The notes under the pieces: model-generated
What the model was told of the DNA's origin: nothing
Seen by the model: only the letters and a program-made list of their open reading frames with translations
Databases searched by the model: none
Shown: positions 49,014-61,220 of the stretch, in pieces
Layout of the letters: every line of letters begins with the position of its first letter
How positions within the stretch are numbered: the first letter of the stretch is position 1
Source of the DNA: Chlamydomonas reinhardtii
Lineage: Eukaryota > Chlorophyta > Chlorophyceae > Chlamydomonadales > Chlamydomonadaceae
Length of the DNA stretch: 64,000 bases
Direction of reading: 5' to 3'
Assembly: GCF_000002595.2 (NCBI RefSeq)
Contig: NC_057005.1
Location: 716,281-780,280 of the forward strand
Program-made: the position numbers and the translations under genes

Positions 49014-49923
49014 CTAGCTGCTGGCGCTGCGGCTGGCTATATGCTGGCCACGACTGGTGCTGTGGCTGTATAGCTCGCAGCCTGCGTGGCTGGCGGGGGA
49101 GCCATGGGCATTGCGTGCCAGCTGGAGCACGCAGCAGGCCATGATTGTCACAATACGATGTGGGGAGACGGAGATAGTACCTGGTTGGATGGAGACTCGG
49201 GTGTGAGGAGGCGACATATATGACACAGAATGTGTGTTTCGAACAGGTGTTGACAGAGTGGTGGCTGTATTTGCAAGAGGGACACGCACGTGCCCGCAAG
49301 TGGTGACCGACAATTACGTTTGAACAAATTTGAGAGATGGTGTTTGCGTGACCTGGTCGACTGCGACGTCGTTGTTTGGTGGTCCGTTTGCCGGTGTCTG
49401 ACGATGAGTGTGTTACGTGGTGTCTACCTGTTGCTGACGTGAATCACGTACCTTCGCGTTGCAATCCTCTGTAACTCAACGCGAGGATGCAGTTTTGGTT
49501 TGCTGACTTGATTACAGAGTGCTGACGTGCAGCTGACGCCCGGACAGTCTGAAGCCTGGTCACGCGGTGCGGAACTGCGTGTGATGGCATGTGAGGACTC
49601 GTATCGACTAGACGGTTGAGGCTGCAAAAGAGCTTTACAATGGTAACCTGGTGATGACCACGTGCTTGTAACTGCGTAACTACATTCCTTCTGGGTCGCG
49701 GAGTGGTCTTGGTGCGGCCCCAGCCCCGGAGTCCCGGACCCCATCGAGAGGGAAGGTCAGGGGTCGGCCTGCATGGGGTTGCTGACACCTGAGTTGACCA
49801 ACATTACCATGGTTGTTCGATTCTCATATTACCACAAATCTTTAAGTTTGGTAAAGGAGGGCTGCTTGCAGCAAGCGAATTTACTTAACCACGGACCTTA
49901 AAGGCCAACAGCCAAGCACCCAA
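49014..49923. other. 3' UTR of the KDM4-like gene and promoter of the pseudouridine synthase
   Basis: TGTAA signals on the plus strand at 49470-49474 and again near 49667 are candidate polyadenylation sites of the demethylase transcript. No gene is seen in the remainder. Confidence 0.5.
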
Positions 49924-52900
49924 ATGCTTACATCTCATACATTAAACTTCAAACATAGATATCAGGTTGCCGCTCCATGCCGGCGAAACGGCGCGCAAGC
50001 ATGCCGGCGAACCGCAGGCGCGAAGGTAGCTGCACGTCTGTGCGCAAGCACTTTGCAACTGCTTGACAATTTCGTCCATTGCAGCGCATTCGGTTCTCGC
50101 TTGTGCTGTGGGCGACGTCGGGCGATGCAAAACCATCCGTGGCACCATCCAAGGTAGCGGCGCCAGTGGACTTCTCGTACCGCGTCGCTGCCAAGCAGGT
50201 GAGAGCGAGTACATTCAAAGCAAATGTAGTGCTCTGTAAATGGTTAACATCGCAAGTTGCAGCCTCTGATTGGCTGGCCTGGGAAGGTGCAGCAGTAGTT
50301 GCAGGGTTGGCTCCTACCCTAGTTGCCCCTCTGCCCGGCCACACGTATGTCCGGGGTATGTCTGGGGTCCGTACATGCGTACCCAGCCAGGCCTATAGAC
50401 CTGCCGACTAAAGTGCTATGTAGCAGCGCACAGCGTCATCGCCATTCAGCGAATGCCGCATCCTCACAGGCCGCGTCCAAGCTTCGCCTCGACTCCTTCC
50501 TAGTGGAGCAGATAGCAGCAGAGCTAGCCGCAGTGCCCAGCTCCGCTCAGGTGCGTGGCGCAAATGGCTGCCATGGTAGTGCTGTTCAGCTACCCAGAGT
50601 GCTGCGCGAACTCTGCGGGGCAAGGCCACCGCCCCGGGGGTGTAGCCGCCCGGCCTCGTGCGCGGGCTCTGGGGGGCCGTTAGGTCAGAAGAGCGGTGTG
50701 GTGTCCGGCCAGTATCTCGTGCTCACCAACCGGGGGCCGTTGGTGTGGCCGCCCGCACGAGAGCGCTTTGGCATCGGTGCCTCACAACCAAAGGAGCTCC
50801 CGTCCCTATGCAAGCCGGCGGCCCTGCAGCCCCTAATGCACTGCTGTCGGTTGTGCGCGCGTTCCCCCCTTGCATGTGTCCATGGGCGGCTCTCCACGGC
50901 GGCTCTCCCTCGCGCTCATTCCCACTGCTGCTACACTTTGTCCACCAAAGCTTGCAACCCTCACCTGCCGGGCCCATCCCCGACACTCGACAGGACGTGT
51001 CACGCGCCAAGGTCCAGGCGAGCATTGCGGCGGGCCTGGTGGCCGTGAACGGCCGACCGGTCAGCAAGGCGGGCCAGCAGCTGCGCGCTGGCGACACGGT
51101 GACCGCGAGCCTGCTGCCGCCGCCGCCCATGCAGGTGGGTGTGGGGCTCTGCAGCGACACGTGTGGCGGCCGTGCTGCAGCCGTGCCACGTTGCATGGTC
51201 ATAATGTCGGCGCGAGCTGGGAAGACGCCACGGGACTTGGGACTGTAACTTTAACCGCGTGTGTGTCTGTGTGTGTGTAAGTTCTTCGGTGCATGCGGTG
51301 CTTAATGTGGAGGGCACGGATCCATGTGTGCGGCGCATGAGCTGCTGTTGCCAGTAAGTAAAGCTTTTAGCACCTCACGTCACTAATCCCTATTACGGTA
51401 CTCACAGGCAATCCCCGAGCCCATCCCTCTGGACATAAAATACGAGGACGAGCACCTACTCGTTATCAACAAGGTGCGTGCGCACGTGTGTATGTGCTTG
51501 CTTTCGGCTTCGCCGCGGCTGCGTACATGTGTGCTTTGGACTCTCCGGCGCCATACCCCAGGTAGCCCGGTATGTGGCTTCTATGCCCCATCGCTGTCGT
51601 ATTCCTGCTCCCGACGCCACGCCCGACTCCCTCTCGTCGCGCTTGACAGCCTGCCGGCATGGTCGTCCACGTGGCGCCAGGCCACCACACGGGCACGCTG
51701 GTGAACGCGCTGCTGCACCACTGCTCGCTACCCGCCCTGGACCTGGCGCCCACCGAGCCCGGCGGCGTGGTGGCTGTAGCAGGCAGAAGCAGCGGCGGCG
51801 GAGCAGGAGCAGGAGAGGAGCAGGAGGCAGATGAGCTTGAAGAGGAGGACGAGGAGGAGGAGGAAAGTGCGCAGCTCGGCAGTAGCAGGCTGCTTAGCAG
51901 CAGCTCTGCAAGCAGCAGCAGCAGTGGCAGCAGAATCCTGCGTCCGGGCATCGTGCACCGAATCGACAAGGGCACGAGCGGCCTGATCGTCGTTGCAAAG
52001 ACGGAGACGGCACTCACAAGACTGCAGGTGTGTGCGTGGTGGGCGGGGTTTGGTGAAAGGGACGAGCCGGCGCGCGGTTGCAAGCGCGATTCAGTAGGCC
52101 CGGCAAGAGGTGAGGGTTAGGTGATGTGCCAGCAGGAGCAGAGACACAACCAGGGGAGGGAGGACACCTCTCTCACGCAACCATTGCCGAGTTGCCTTGC
52201 CCTGCAGAGAGGGGGCTTCTGAGGCATAGATAACCCAAACACCAGCCCAAACGTAGTCCCAAAGCTCTTCGCTACGCATGTCGTTTCTTCAATTGGCTGC
52301 AGGCGCAATTCAAGGCAAGAACGGTAAGTGGCTAGCGGAATGTGAGCGAATGGCAGCAAGAGGAAAGCCACGGGTCGATAAGTTCGCCTTGTCTTGAATA
52401 AACATAGCAAAAATGGGGGCGCTTGGTCGCTTGCACTTGCAGCACGTGCGCGTGTGGCCCCTTCGATGGCAATGCGCGGTATTCTGGCCTCCTCCCACAG
52501 TTCGCACGCGCGCACACACGCACACACTTCACACAGACATACAGCTTTACACGCACAGCCGCATACATGTCACAACGACATTCAACTTCACACGCACGCA
52601 CGCACACATTCACGCACAGGTGGACCGGCTGTACCTGTCGATGACAGTGGGCTGCCCCTCGTCCAGGTCCGGGCGCGTGGAGACCAACATATCCCGCGAC
52701 CCAGGCGACCGCAAACGCATGGCAGGTGCGTGAGCCCAGGTCGGGGGGGGGGGCTGTGGGAAGACTATGGCAGCCAGGACTCCGGACTAAGGGCTTTAGG
52801 GGCATGAGACTGCAGGGGCCGAGCAAAGGCGTCAGAGCGCGGAAAGGAGCAGAGACGACGCGGATGGACACGGCCTGACGCTAAATGTCGTGGCCGGCCG

Positions 52901-53955
52901 CTGGCGGGCGTAAAGGACATAATCACACAGGCTCCTGCTGCAACAGCGCCCCCGTGCAATCCAGCACCTCATCATGCCTGACCGTCCCGAATTCCCGCCA
53001 ACGTGCTGACGTCCGTCGCCCCTACCCACACCCGCCCACGCCCCCAACTCTACCCCGTATGCCCGCATCCTGTCCTGCAGCCGCACCGTACGGCGGCACT
53101 CGCGGCCGCACCGCCGCCAGCAGCTACCAGGTGCTGGAGCCGCTGGCGGGCGGCGGCTGTGCGTTGGTGCAGTGGAAGCTGGACACGGGGCGGACACACC
53201 AGATCAGGTGAGGGCGGTGCTGAGGGGGAGCGGGCCAGGGCATGGGCTAGGGGCATAGGCTAGGGGCTATGAGCGGGAGGTGTGGGGACCATCGCCAATA
53301 AGCTTCGGCGGCTCGCCAAAGTGCCCTGATACAATGATGCACCCCCAAACACGCACGTGCCATGTTGTGCCCTCAGCCATGTGGGCTGTTGGGTGCGTGC
53401 TTGCGCCGCACTTCGCCTGACGTCCAAGGCACATACCGTAACCCACGTCCTGCCGCTTCGGTGGTGTGCGTTTTCTTTCAATACATTTTCCCCCGACGTC
53501 CCTGTTGTAACACAGGGTGCATGCTAAGCACATGGGCCACCCGCTGCTGGCGGACGACACGTATGGCGGCGGCGGCCCCGCGGCGCTGTCGGCGGTGGCC
53601 AAGGGCGGCGCGAGGTCCGTTGAGGAGGTGCGTGCGAGCCGGCAGTCCAGCGGTCGAGCAGCTGCGGCGTGTCAGTCCTTGCAAGTGCATGGCTGAGCCA
53701 CTTGGTGCCGCAGCCCCACGAATCCGCCACAGCCCACAGGCTCTGAATCGGGGCCCCGAAGCCCCAAGAGCTTCGTAATATGACGCATGCAATCTTGTTC
53801 TGCAGGTCAAGGCCTGTTTGGAGCGACTGGGCCGGCCAGCGCTCCACGCGCTGACGCTGGGTTTCAGCCACCCAGTCAGCGGGAAGCGGCTGTCGTTTGA
53901 GCAGCCGCCACCGGAGGACTTTGCCAGCGCATTGGAGCAGCTGCGCGGGCGGTGA
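49924..53955 (+). CDS. RluA-family RNA pseudouridine synthase, probably organellar
   Basis: Eleven exons: 49924-50025, 50085-50198, 50470-50550, 50994-51134, 51408-51473, 51650-52027, 52303-52323, 52620-52725, 53081-53207, 53516-53627 and 53806-53955, giving 465 aa. An Arg-rich N-terminus without acidic residues looks like an organelle transit peptide. An S4 RNA-binding domain follows (SKLRLDSFLVEQI, then RAKVQASIAAGLVAVNGRPV). The catalytic domain has YEDEHLLVINKPAGMVVHVA, the RluA active-site motif HRIDKGTSGLIVVAK (Asp nucleophile), KLDTGRTHQIRVHAKHMGHP and the C-terminal LGFSHPVSGKRLSFE. The enzyme isomerises uridine to pseudouridine in rRNA or other RNA. An acidic/Ser insertion (residues about 200-255) sits before the active site. 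A 21-nt microexon encodes AQFKART. The first exon is chosen because it joins in frame to the second; it is the least certain part. Confidence 0.88.
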
Positions 53956-55309
53956 GGGGGCGGTGAGGGGGCGGTGAGGCCGGGTCTGCGCTGGGGCGCG
54001 GCTGGCCTCTTGTGGGCTGCGGGTGGGCGGCAGGGCTGAAGCTGGGAAGGTGCTGCACTGCTGCTCCCCTCAAGGCTCAAGCCTGAGGTGCGTCCTACTG
54101 GCTGTGCGGCTGAGGAGCTATGGGGAAAATCTGAGGGTGGCGCACTGACTGGTAGAGCGCTGTTAGCGGGTGAGCGGCTGGCGGCTCAGCGCGGAAGTGG
54201 AGGGTGTCATGGTTGGCGCCGTTGCGGCATTAGCAGGGTGAACTTCAGGCGGTCACGTGCAGTAGGGTTCGTTGTGTGGTTGCGTGTCGGCGACAGTCAG
54301 CGGGCACGCTTGTAGCTAGTATGTTTCCCATGACGCACGTGTGGAAGACAGTTTTATTTAGCATGCCGGCCACTCGATGGTTGTAGCAGGTCCCTGTGAA
54401 AGTTTGGTCGATGACAGTCGAGCAGGAAGGCAAACGGGTTCCGACGATGAGTTTCTTCCCAGACCTTAAGTCTGTAGAGATAACGAATTTGTATCTGTTG
54501 GTCCCGGAGCGTTAATCACAAGGTCTGAAGGCCACCTGCGCTAGCGCTGCGCAACTTGATCTAGAGCCCTAGCGCGACGGTTGGTTGGGGCGCATATTTG
54601 CCTTTGATGCTCCTTAATTCGTTACCTTGAGTAACATGAGTCCAGTGCACTCTTTGCCTTTGTTACGGTCATTTGCGGCAACATGGCCGAAGCCCGTTTC
54701 GCGCCAATTTGTGCATTAGTCCGATTGGGATGCGTCGAGCTTAAAGCGACAGTCGACCGACCAGGACAGTTAGTGTCCTGCACTTGGGTTGCTGTGGGCG
54801 AATTAGGTTGAGCGTCTAAGTGGACTATTGCAAAGTTACGTGTAGCCCACCCGAACGAGGCCCACCCCAACGAGGCCAACTTTAGCCCAGCTCCTCGTGC
54901 AGCGCGCGAGGTAGAAAAGGACATCGCCGATCAAAATACGCACGCAACTATTCAGCTGCGTTAAGAGACGACTGGGTGCATCGTGGCAGAAAGCGTGTCT
55001 GCACGCGCCTTTCAAAGCATTTGCATACACTGGGTTGCAAGTTGTTACTCTTGTTTCAATCACGCTAGGTAAGTGATCGGGCCGCTTGAGTGGGTGGAGG
55101 AAGTAAGCGCTTCCTGGCATGTATGGTCACGGGGGGCGGAGACGGCGTTGCGAAAGCTAGGGCGCCATAACCCTTTATATGCTGTGAAAACATGGACGCC
55201 TTGCAGGTCTTAGGAACGGTTTACAGCAGCGACTAGCGCCTCTGCAGTCAGAGAAACGGGGGTTGACGTTCAAACAGACTCGACGGTTGCTTCTTCCTTC
55301 GCAGGTGGA
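53956..55309. other. Intergenic spacer upstream of the pherophorin pair
   Basis: The left part should be the 3' UTR of the pseudouridine synthase gene, beginning with a tandem GGTGAGGGGGC. The rest contains only short frames without features, and the pherophorin promoter must lie at the right side. Confidence 0.4.
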
Positions 55310-57434
55310 ATGGCGGAATGTCACGCGCCGGTGGCTCGCGTGGCTATTATTGTTGCGCTTCTGATATCAGCAGCATCGGCGGCAGGTACGTTTGCAGCGC
55401 TCCAGGCACTTTCCCGCCAACTGTGCGCCGCTCGCCCACTCGCCAAGGCTCGCCACCAGTTGGCCACCAGCGTTCTAGGGCGTTCCGCCTTCTCGCCACT
55501 CCCCCAGTTTTTCCCACAGCCCTCCATCAATAACCTTGCCTTTCAATCGAGCCACCCAAGTGCGCTGCACCGTTGTCGTTGTCGCGTCGTACATTACACC
55601 AAAGAGTTGCCTCGAGCCCCTCATGAACGTAGACCGCCCCTTTCACCACGCCCGCTAACCCTCCCAACCATCCACCCCCAACCCCCCACACAGGCGTGTC
55701 CACACTTAGCATATCTCCGGACTTGGCCGCCGTGCGCTCGGGTGTGGGTCGCGGCCTGCTGACCACTGCGTCTGGCTTCCCCTGGTGCCAGTGCATTGAC
55801 TATGACTGCGCCTGCTCACCCTACAAGGTCAACTTTGAGTCTTCAACACAGGTGGGTCCGGTACTGCACGAAGAAGCAAGTCACAGGCATGAAATATGGA
55901 GATTCCGATTGGCTCTTTGGGCTGCAGGGAAGAGTGCGTCCGTCCCTTTGTTGTAGATACTACATCCATGCGTACCCTCCCTCTCACATCGCACGTGCGT
56001 CTCTTTCCCTCCTCGCAGTCGGGCTCCCTGACCACCACGTGCTTTTCCGTGGCCTACATCGGCTGCAACACCAGCCGGGCCTGTTGCCGCGGCATGCTGG
56101 CGGCGGTGGACAAGCTCACCTTTGAGACCACCGCGGCGTGCGGCGTCAAGTCCAACATCGCTGGTATCACCATCAACGGCAAGAGCTGGCCGTCCTGGAA
56201 CCCCTACCCCCATCCCTCGGGTGAGAGCGAAGGTGGAGTGGACAAGATGTTCACGGTGGGGGCTGTGTAGGCCTGGGCAGGTCTGCCTGCAGACAGCTTC
56301 GTTACTAGGCTGCATTAAGCTACGGCGGCAGTACATCTGAGCTCACGTCTGTGACCCCGCACTTCCGCGACTGCCCGAATGCCTCCACAGGCCCCGGCAC
56401 CGGCTATGAGCTGAAGATTTACAACCTCAAGGGCAACAACGGCACCTTCCCTGGATCCAAGATCTGCATCACCACCAAAGCGCCGTGCTCGTCTCTCAAG
56501 GACCTGTGCTCGTCCAGCCCGTCGGGCGATTGCACGTGAGTGTCGGACATGACCGGGGCCGCGTGTGTGTTTAAGCGCGAAAGGAAACAGCACGTGTGTT
56601 TGACCATTGGGGTTAACACGCTCGTCTACCCTCTCGGCTCTGGGGCCGATGTACGTACCGTGCGCTGAAACCCCATCCCTTCCTACCCGTTGCTCACAGG
56701 TACTCGTTTGCGGACACGTCCTCCACTACCTACTGCCCCATCTGCCCCCTGAACGTCTACCCGCCGCCCCCGCCTCCCTCTCCGCAGCCGCCCTCACCGG
56801 GACCCCCTCTGCCGCCTTCGCCAGCACCCCCATCACCATCGCCTCCCCTAGCACCCCAACCACCGCCTACTCCTCCTCCCCCTCCACCCCCACCGCCGCC
56901 GCCCAGCCCCCCTGTTCCTCCGCCCCCACCTCCTCCCCCGCTTTCTCCTCCTCCCCCGCCTCCGCCGCCGCCGCCTCCACCTCCGCCGCCACCGCCCTTC
57001 CCACCCCCTCCTCCGCCTCCCCCTCCCCCTCCCCCGCCTCCTCCCCCCGCCCCTCCTCCGTTGCCGCCGCCCCCTCCGCCGCCGCCTCCTCCGCCCCCGC
57101 CCCCGCTCCCTCCTCCGCCCGAGTGCCCTGAAGTCTGCGCAACGGTGAGCCTGGGGTGTGCGTCCGACGCTTCCCCCGTCACACGTGGCGTGTGGCTCAG
57201 TCAGGCAAGCGGCAGCAGAAGCAATACCGGATGCAGGCATGTGCTCTTTGTGGTGCTGCGCCGCTGCCACGACGCAGCAAGAGTCCTGCGTAAGGAGCAT
57301 ACATCTGCAAGGGTGCAGTGCGAATGCTGTGCGCCCATGCTTGGCCAGGGGCATTGTGAAGAGACGTGCGTGCCAGCATTACTTCACTCGCGGCATCCGA
57401 GTTGCTCCTGGCGTTAATGCACCACACCTACAAA

Positions 57435-57467
<33 letters not shown>

Positions 57468-59749
57468 GCGTGCGCGCCCACACACATACCACACACCTGC
57501 CGCTTGTGTTGCGTCCCACCGTTTTCTGACAGGTGCAGATCATCCCGCCTGACTCCCTCTTTAGCAACGAGGTCCCGGCCAACATTTTCACATTCGACGG
57601 AGCGTACTGGCGTACTGGCGTAGCAGGCAATCGGCTGCAGCGGCAGGGGTGTTGAGAGGTTTTCCTTGCTGTCTGGTTGGCCTGCTGCCTGCTGCACTAG
57701 TGCTTGATAGCTGGGCGCGACTGGGCACATATGGCGGGCGGTGCCTGTACAAACCGACCCCGGCTATGTCCGGGAGATGAGGCTAGTATCGGAACCTTCG
57801 GCCTCAGACGGAGGACGTGGCGTGGCGGCACAGCCCACTTTTCCCTTGCAAGGGAGAGCCACCTTCTCTTGTCACATTCGACGGACCCGACGGCGTGGAC
57901 TGCGCCAGCTACGGCGATTTCATGGCGGCCACATTTAACGATAGGGTGCGCCGTGCGGGCTGGTGCGGGATTGGTCGTGTTGTGAGACTGTGGAGCCAGG
58001 CCTGTGGGTGGCTGTGGGTGCTGGGGGGGTAGGGGCCATACATGCAGCCATACATGTGTGTGGTCCGTTTGGGGCGTTTGTTGTGGATACATGTGGCTGT
58101 GTGTGTGTGTGACGCCCGTGGCGCAACGTGGGGTTGGATGCCGCCGCCGCTGTCACTTGCGCATACATGGTCGCCACACTTTCCCTGCCCCGTGTCCACA
58201 CCTGCAACTCCTCGCCGCCTTGCTGCTCGGCCCCCTGACACACCCCACCACCTTCAGGCGTGGGAGGTGGGCGCAGACCTGTCCGCCGCATTCGTCGTAA
58301 CCTCCTGCAGCGGCCTCTGGAACCTCACGACGGGTAGGTGCGGACCGAGGAGCGGCTTGCACCCGCTTGGCAGCTACGCTAACTCCACAGCAACATGTGG
58401 ATAAGGACAGATTCCTTCTCCTACTACGTTTGTCAAGCGCCCCCAAACACTTGACGCCAACCCTGCCCCGCCCCGCCTGCTCGCCCATCGCAACAGGCAT
58501 CCGCCCCAACATCACCGCCTGCGGCACCTTCGCCTCCAACGCCACCGCGCAGCTGTTCCAGCCCGAGGTGGGCGACGTGCTGGAACAGCTCGTCAACTTC
58601 ATAACCGGAGGTGCCTGCCCCGCCAACCTGGAGGGATACACCATCTCAGCCCAGATCGGCGGCATTGCTCCCTCCGGCGCCTTCGGCGGTGCCGAGCCCA
58701 GCTGCGTGGTAGGCCAGACCTCCCAGTCCTGCAAGGCCGACGCACCCGACGCGCCTCCGCCTCCTCCTCCTCCGCCTCCTCCTCCTCCGCCGCCGCCCCC
58801 GCCCAGCCCTCCTCCCCCGCCCCCGCCCAGCCCTCCGCCTCCTAGCCCTGCCCCTCCCACCCCGTTTCCCAAGCCCAGTCCCAGCCCCTCTCTGGTGAAG
58901 ACGCACATCTGCGTCCAGTCGACGAACAACATTCCGTTTGCGATCTCCGACCTGGTGCTTTCCCCCACCGTGGACCAGCTGGGCTTCCCCGCCGTGTCCA
59001 TGTGTGTGTCGGCCTCAAGCGCCACGTGCAGGAGGGGAGCCTTCTGCTGCGGGATGGACTTTGCAAAGGTGAGGGCAGTGGCGAGGGCCACGTTTTTGGG
59101 CATTGGCCATTGGCGGGGCTTGGGGCAGAATCCCCTCCGGCACGACGGCCTTGCGTGCCAAGTAAGCCGGGGTAGCGGTCTTGCCCGCACGAGGCATTGC
59201 CTGCACGTTCGTAATCGGCCCCTGAAATTTAATCGTGCTTCCAACTCTCGCTCGTGCCTGTACAGATGGAGCTGCCCATCACGACTGATTGCAAGCCTGA
59301 GCTCCGCCGCATCGTCATCAACAACGAAGCCAGCAGCGCATACAGCTGGGGATTTTACGACTCCTTCACCACATTGAAGTTCCCCTCGCTGACCAAGTAA
59401 GGAGTGGGACGGGTCCACAGGACGTGTTTGTCTTGCGGAAGGCGTATGGCAGTCGCCATGCAGCCACCAGGCATGATTGCCGTGGTCCCACGAGCACCCC
59501 CACCAACCTTGCACCAACGTGCACCCTGCCCGCCGCGCCTTGTTGGCCCCTGCATCATACACTCCACCCTGCCCTGTGCCCTGCTGCCCACGCAGGTCGC
59601 TGCCCGGCGGTCCCTACGGCGCCACGCTGTGCTGGGTGGTGCGGCCGGGCGCCTGCGCCGACCCCGCCAACTTCTGCCTCAACGGCCGCTGCCAGGTCAA
59701 CATCTTCTCTTCCGACAACAAGTGCTGCCCTGCGACGATAGTAAACTAA
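55310..59749 (+). CDS. Pherophorin-type extracellular matrix glycoprotein
   Basis: Eleven exons: 55310-55385, 55694-55851, 56019-56220, 56391-56535, 56700-57144, 57533-57603, 57834-57945, 58258-58333, 58497-59068, 59266-59396 and 59596-59749, giving 713 aa. Exon 1 is a signal peptide (VAIIVALLISAASA). The first pherophorin domain has FPWCQCIDYDCACSPYKV, CFSVAYIGC and CCRGMLAAVDKL. A long polyproline rod follows (most of 56757-57120), then a second module (VQIIPPDSLF, TFDGPDGVDCASYGDFMAA, WEVGADLSAAF), a second Pro/Ser rod (58755-58870), and a C-terminal pherophorin domain (THICVQSTNNIPFAISDLVL to CCPATIVN). Such proteins carry hydroxyproline-linked sugars and build the volvocine cell wall or matrix. 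The sixth and seventh exons contain an unusual duplication, described separately. It is followed in tandem by a related gene at 62804. Confidence 0.9.
57435..57488. repeat. (CA)n/(CG)n microsatellite in a pherophorin intron
   Basis: A run of CA changes into CG and then back to a CA-rich stretch within the intron before exon 57533. Confidence 0.9.
57588..57885. repeat. 14-bp direct repeat flanking a 270-bp insert in the pherophorin gene
   Basis: TCACATTCGACGGA occurs at 57588-57601 and again at 57872-57885. Removing one copy and everything between them restores a continuous pherophorin reading frame (NIFTFDG to PDGVDC). With the insert kept, a GT at 57604 and an AG at 57832-57833 define a 230-bp intron in the right phase. 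The insert could therefore be mostly spliced out, leaving an extra 18 residues. Confidence 0.8.
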
Positions 59750-61181
59750 GAATGCTTGAGGCTCGAGAGGAAAGCAACCCAGGAGATATTACTGCGTAGA
59801 TAGATGAGTAGACTACTGTCGAGACGATGTCGTGGATTGTATTGCCCAGGGAAGGTATTGCCGTTCCAAGTGCGCATGGGTGGGGTGCCATGGGCTTGTT
59901 CTCACCGCGCCGTGCCGGCACTGCAGGTTTCATCGCAGGATAGCGAGACAGTGTCAGTTGCGTTAAAGTGTGGAGACTGAGTAGAAGCAGGGTTTTAGTG
60001 TCTTCGCAAGCCCTTCTCGAGTAGGGACAGAAATGAGCAGGCGGTCGTGCTTGTGCGGGTGTGTGTGCGGGTGTGCGCGCCTGCCGGCTTTCACGATGCG
60101 TGAATGCCTTGGTGCGTGTCCGAATGCGTGTGTGTATGTGTGCTCGTGTGTATCCAGCCATCGCTGGGGAAACTCGTCGTCAGGACATCTGTCTGAGATA
60201 TTGCGCGTGCGTGCGTGCACTTCGAACAGTCTATGGTGCGCAGGCTGTCTTTCGTCATAAGCTGTGGGCTCAGGCGACGCGTGTGCATGCGTGCGGGTGT
60301 CGGCCACTCCAACCGCAACCTTGCCTTCTGCCACATACGGTGCAGACGCATGTGACGCATGCATATGCCAGCCTTTCAATATGTGGTCCTCCTTCCTTCA
60401 CGCAAACATCTTCTTTCTGATTCGAAACTGTGGACCGTTGGTCCCAAGCGGGGTTTGCAAGTTGGCTGTGCCCCGAATGGGGTTGCTATAAGATTGCTGG
60501 ACGGAGGGACATCCCTGAGCTTGCGTCATGACTGCCTCGGGATGCAAGGCGTAAATCAATAGGCTTGGACCGCGTGACGCCTGACACCTTGCCACAGTTG
60601 GTGACTAGGACTGATGAAGCTGGTAGGTCCTTGACTGACATGCATGGCAAAATGGTCAAAGATGCAGCACGGCAGGGCTGGGCGCTGCGCTGGCGTGTTT
60701 GCAATTGACACGAGGTGCGTGCGGGAGCGCTTGCTACATGGGCCGCCCCGTCATTCTATTTTTGCTTCAATTGGGCTGAGCCCCCCCAGCGCAGCGTTCC
60801 AGGGGGGGGGCGAAGCCCCCCAGGAACACCCCTGTCCGTGGCTCGTGCGTCGGCAAAAAGTATCATACTGGATCGCTTTGGCTGTTTTACTTGTTTGGTT
60901 GTGCCTCGTAGAATCTAGGCAGATCTCTAGAGCACGCGCGTGTCACGCTAGCCAGCTGACTTCACGCCCCTGGTCCGATCCAGTAGTCCTGAACCTGAGC
61001 AAGCAAGCAGTGCGCTCCTGACTGCCCCTGCCCTCGCATGTTGTGATGTACATTGAAGGGGGGACTGGTATGTTGTGGTGTTTGAACTATAGAAGGGGGA
61101 CTGGCATGTTGCGGTGTACATAGAAGGGGGGATTGGATCGTGCGTGGCACCTGATGTCAGGTGAGGTCGTACAGACGTGCC

Positions 61182-61220
<39 letters not shown>

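Noticed and set aside
46697-49299. Very long minus-strand frames (768 and 715 aa) opposite the demethylase AT-hook exon
   Set aside because: Both are compositional shadows of the Ala/Pro/Gly-rich last exon. The plus strand carries the AT-hooks and continues the JmjC frame.
50079-50411. Frame starting at TTG 50079 as start of the pseudouridine synthase
   Set aside because: There is no ATG and a good acceptor (CATTGCAG) sits exactly there. An upstream exon from the ATG at 49924 joins in phase.
56757-57182. Minus-strand poly-Gly frame
   Set aside because: It is the reverse complement of the pherophorin polyproline rod.
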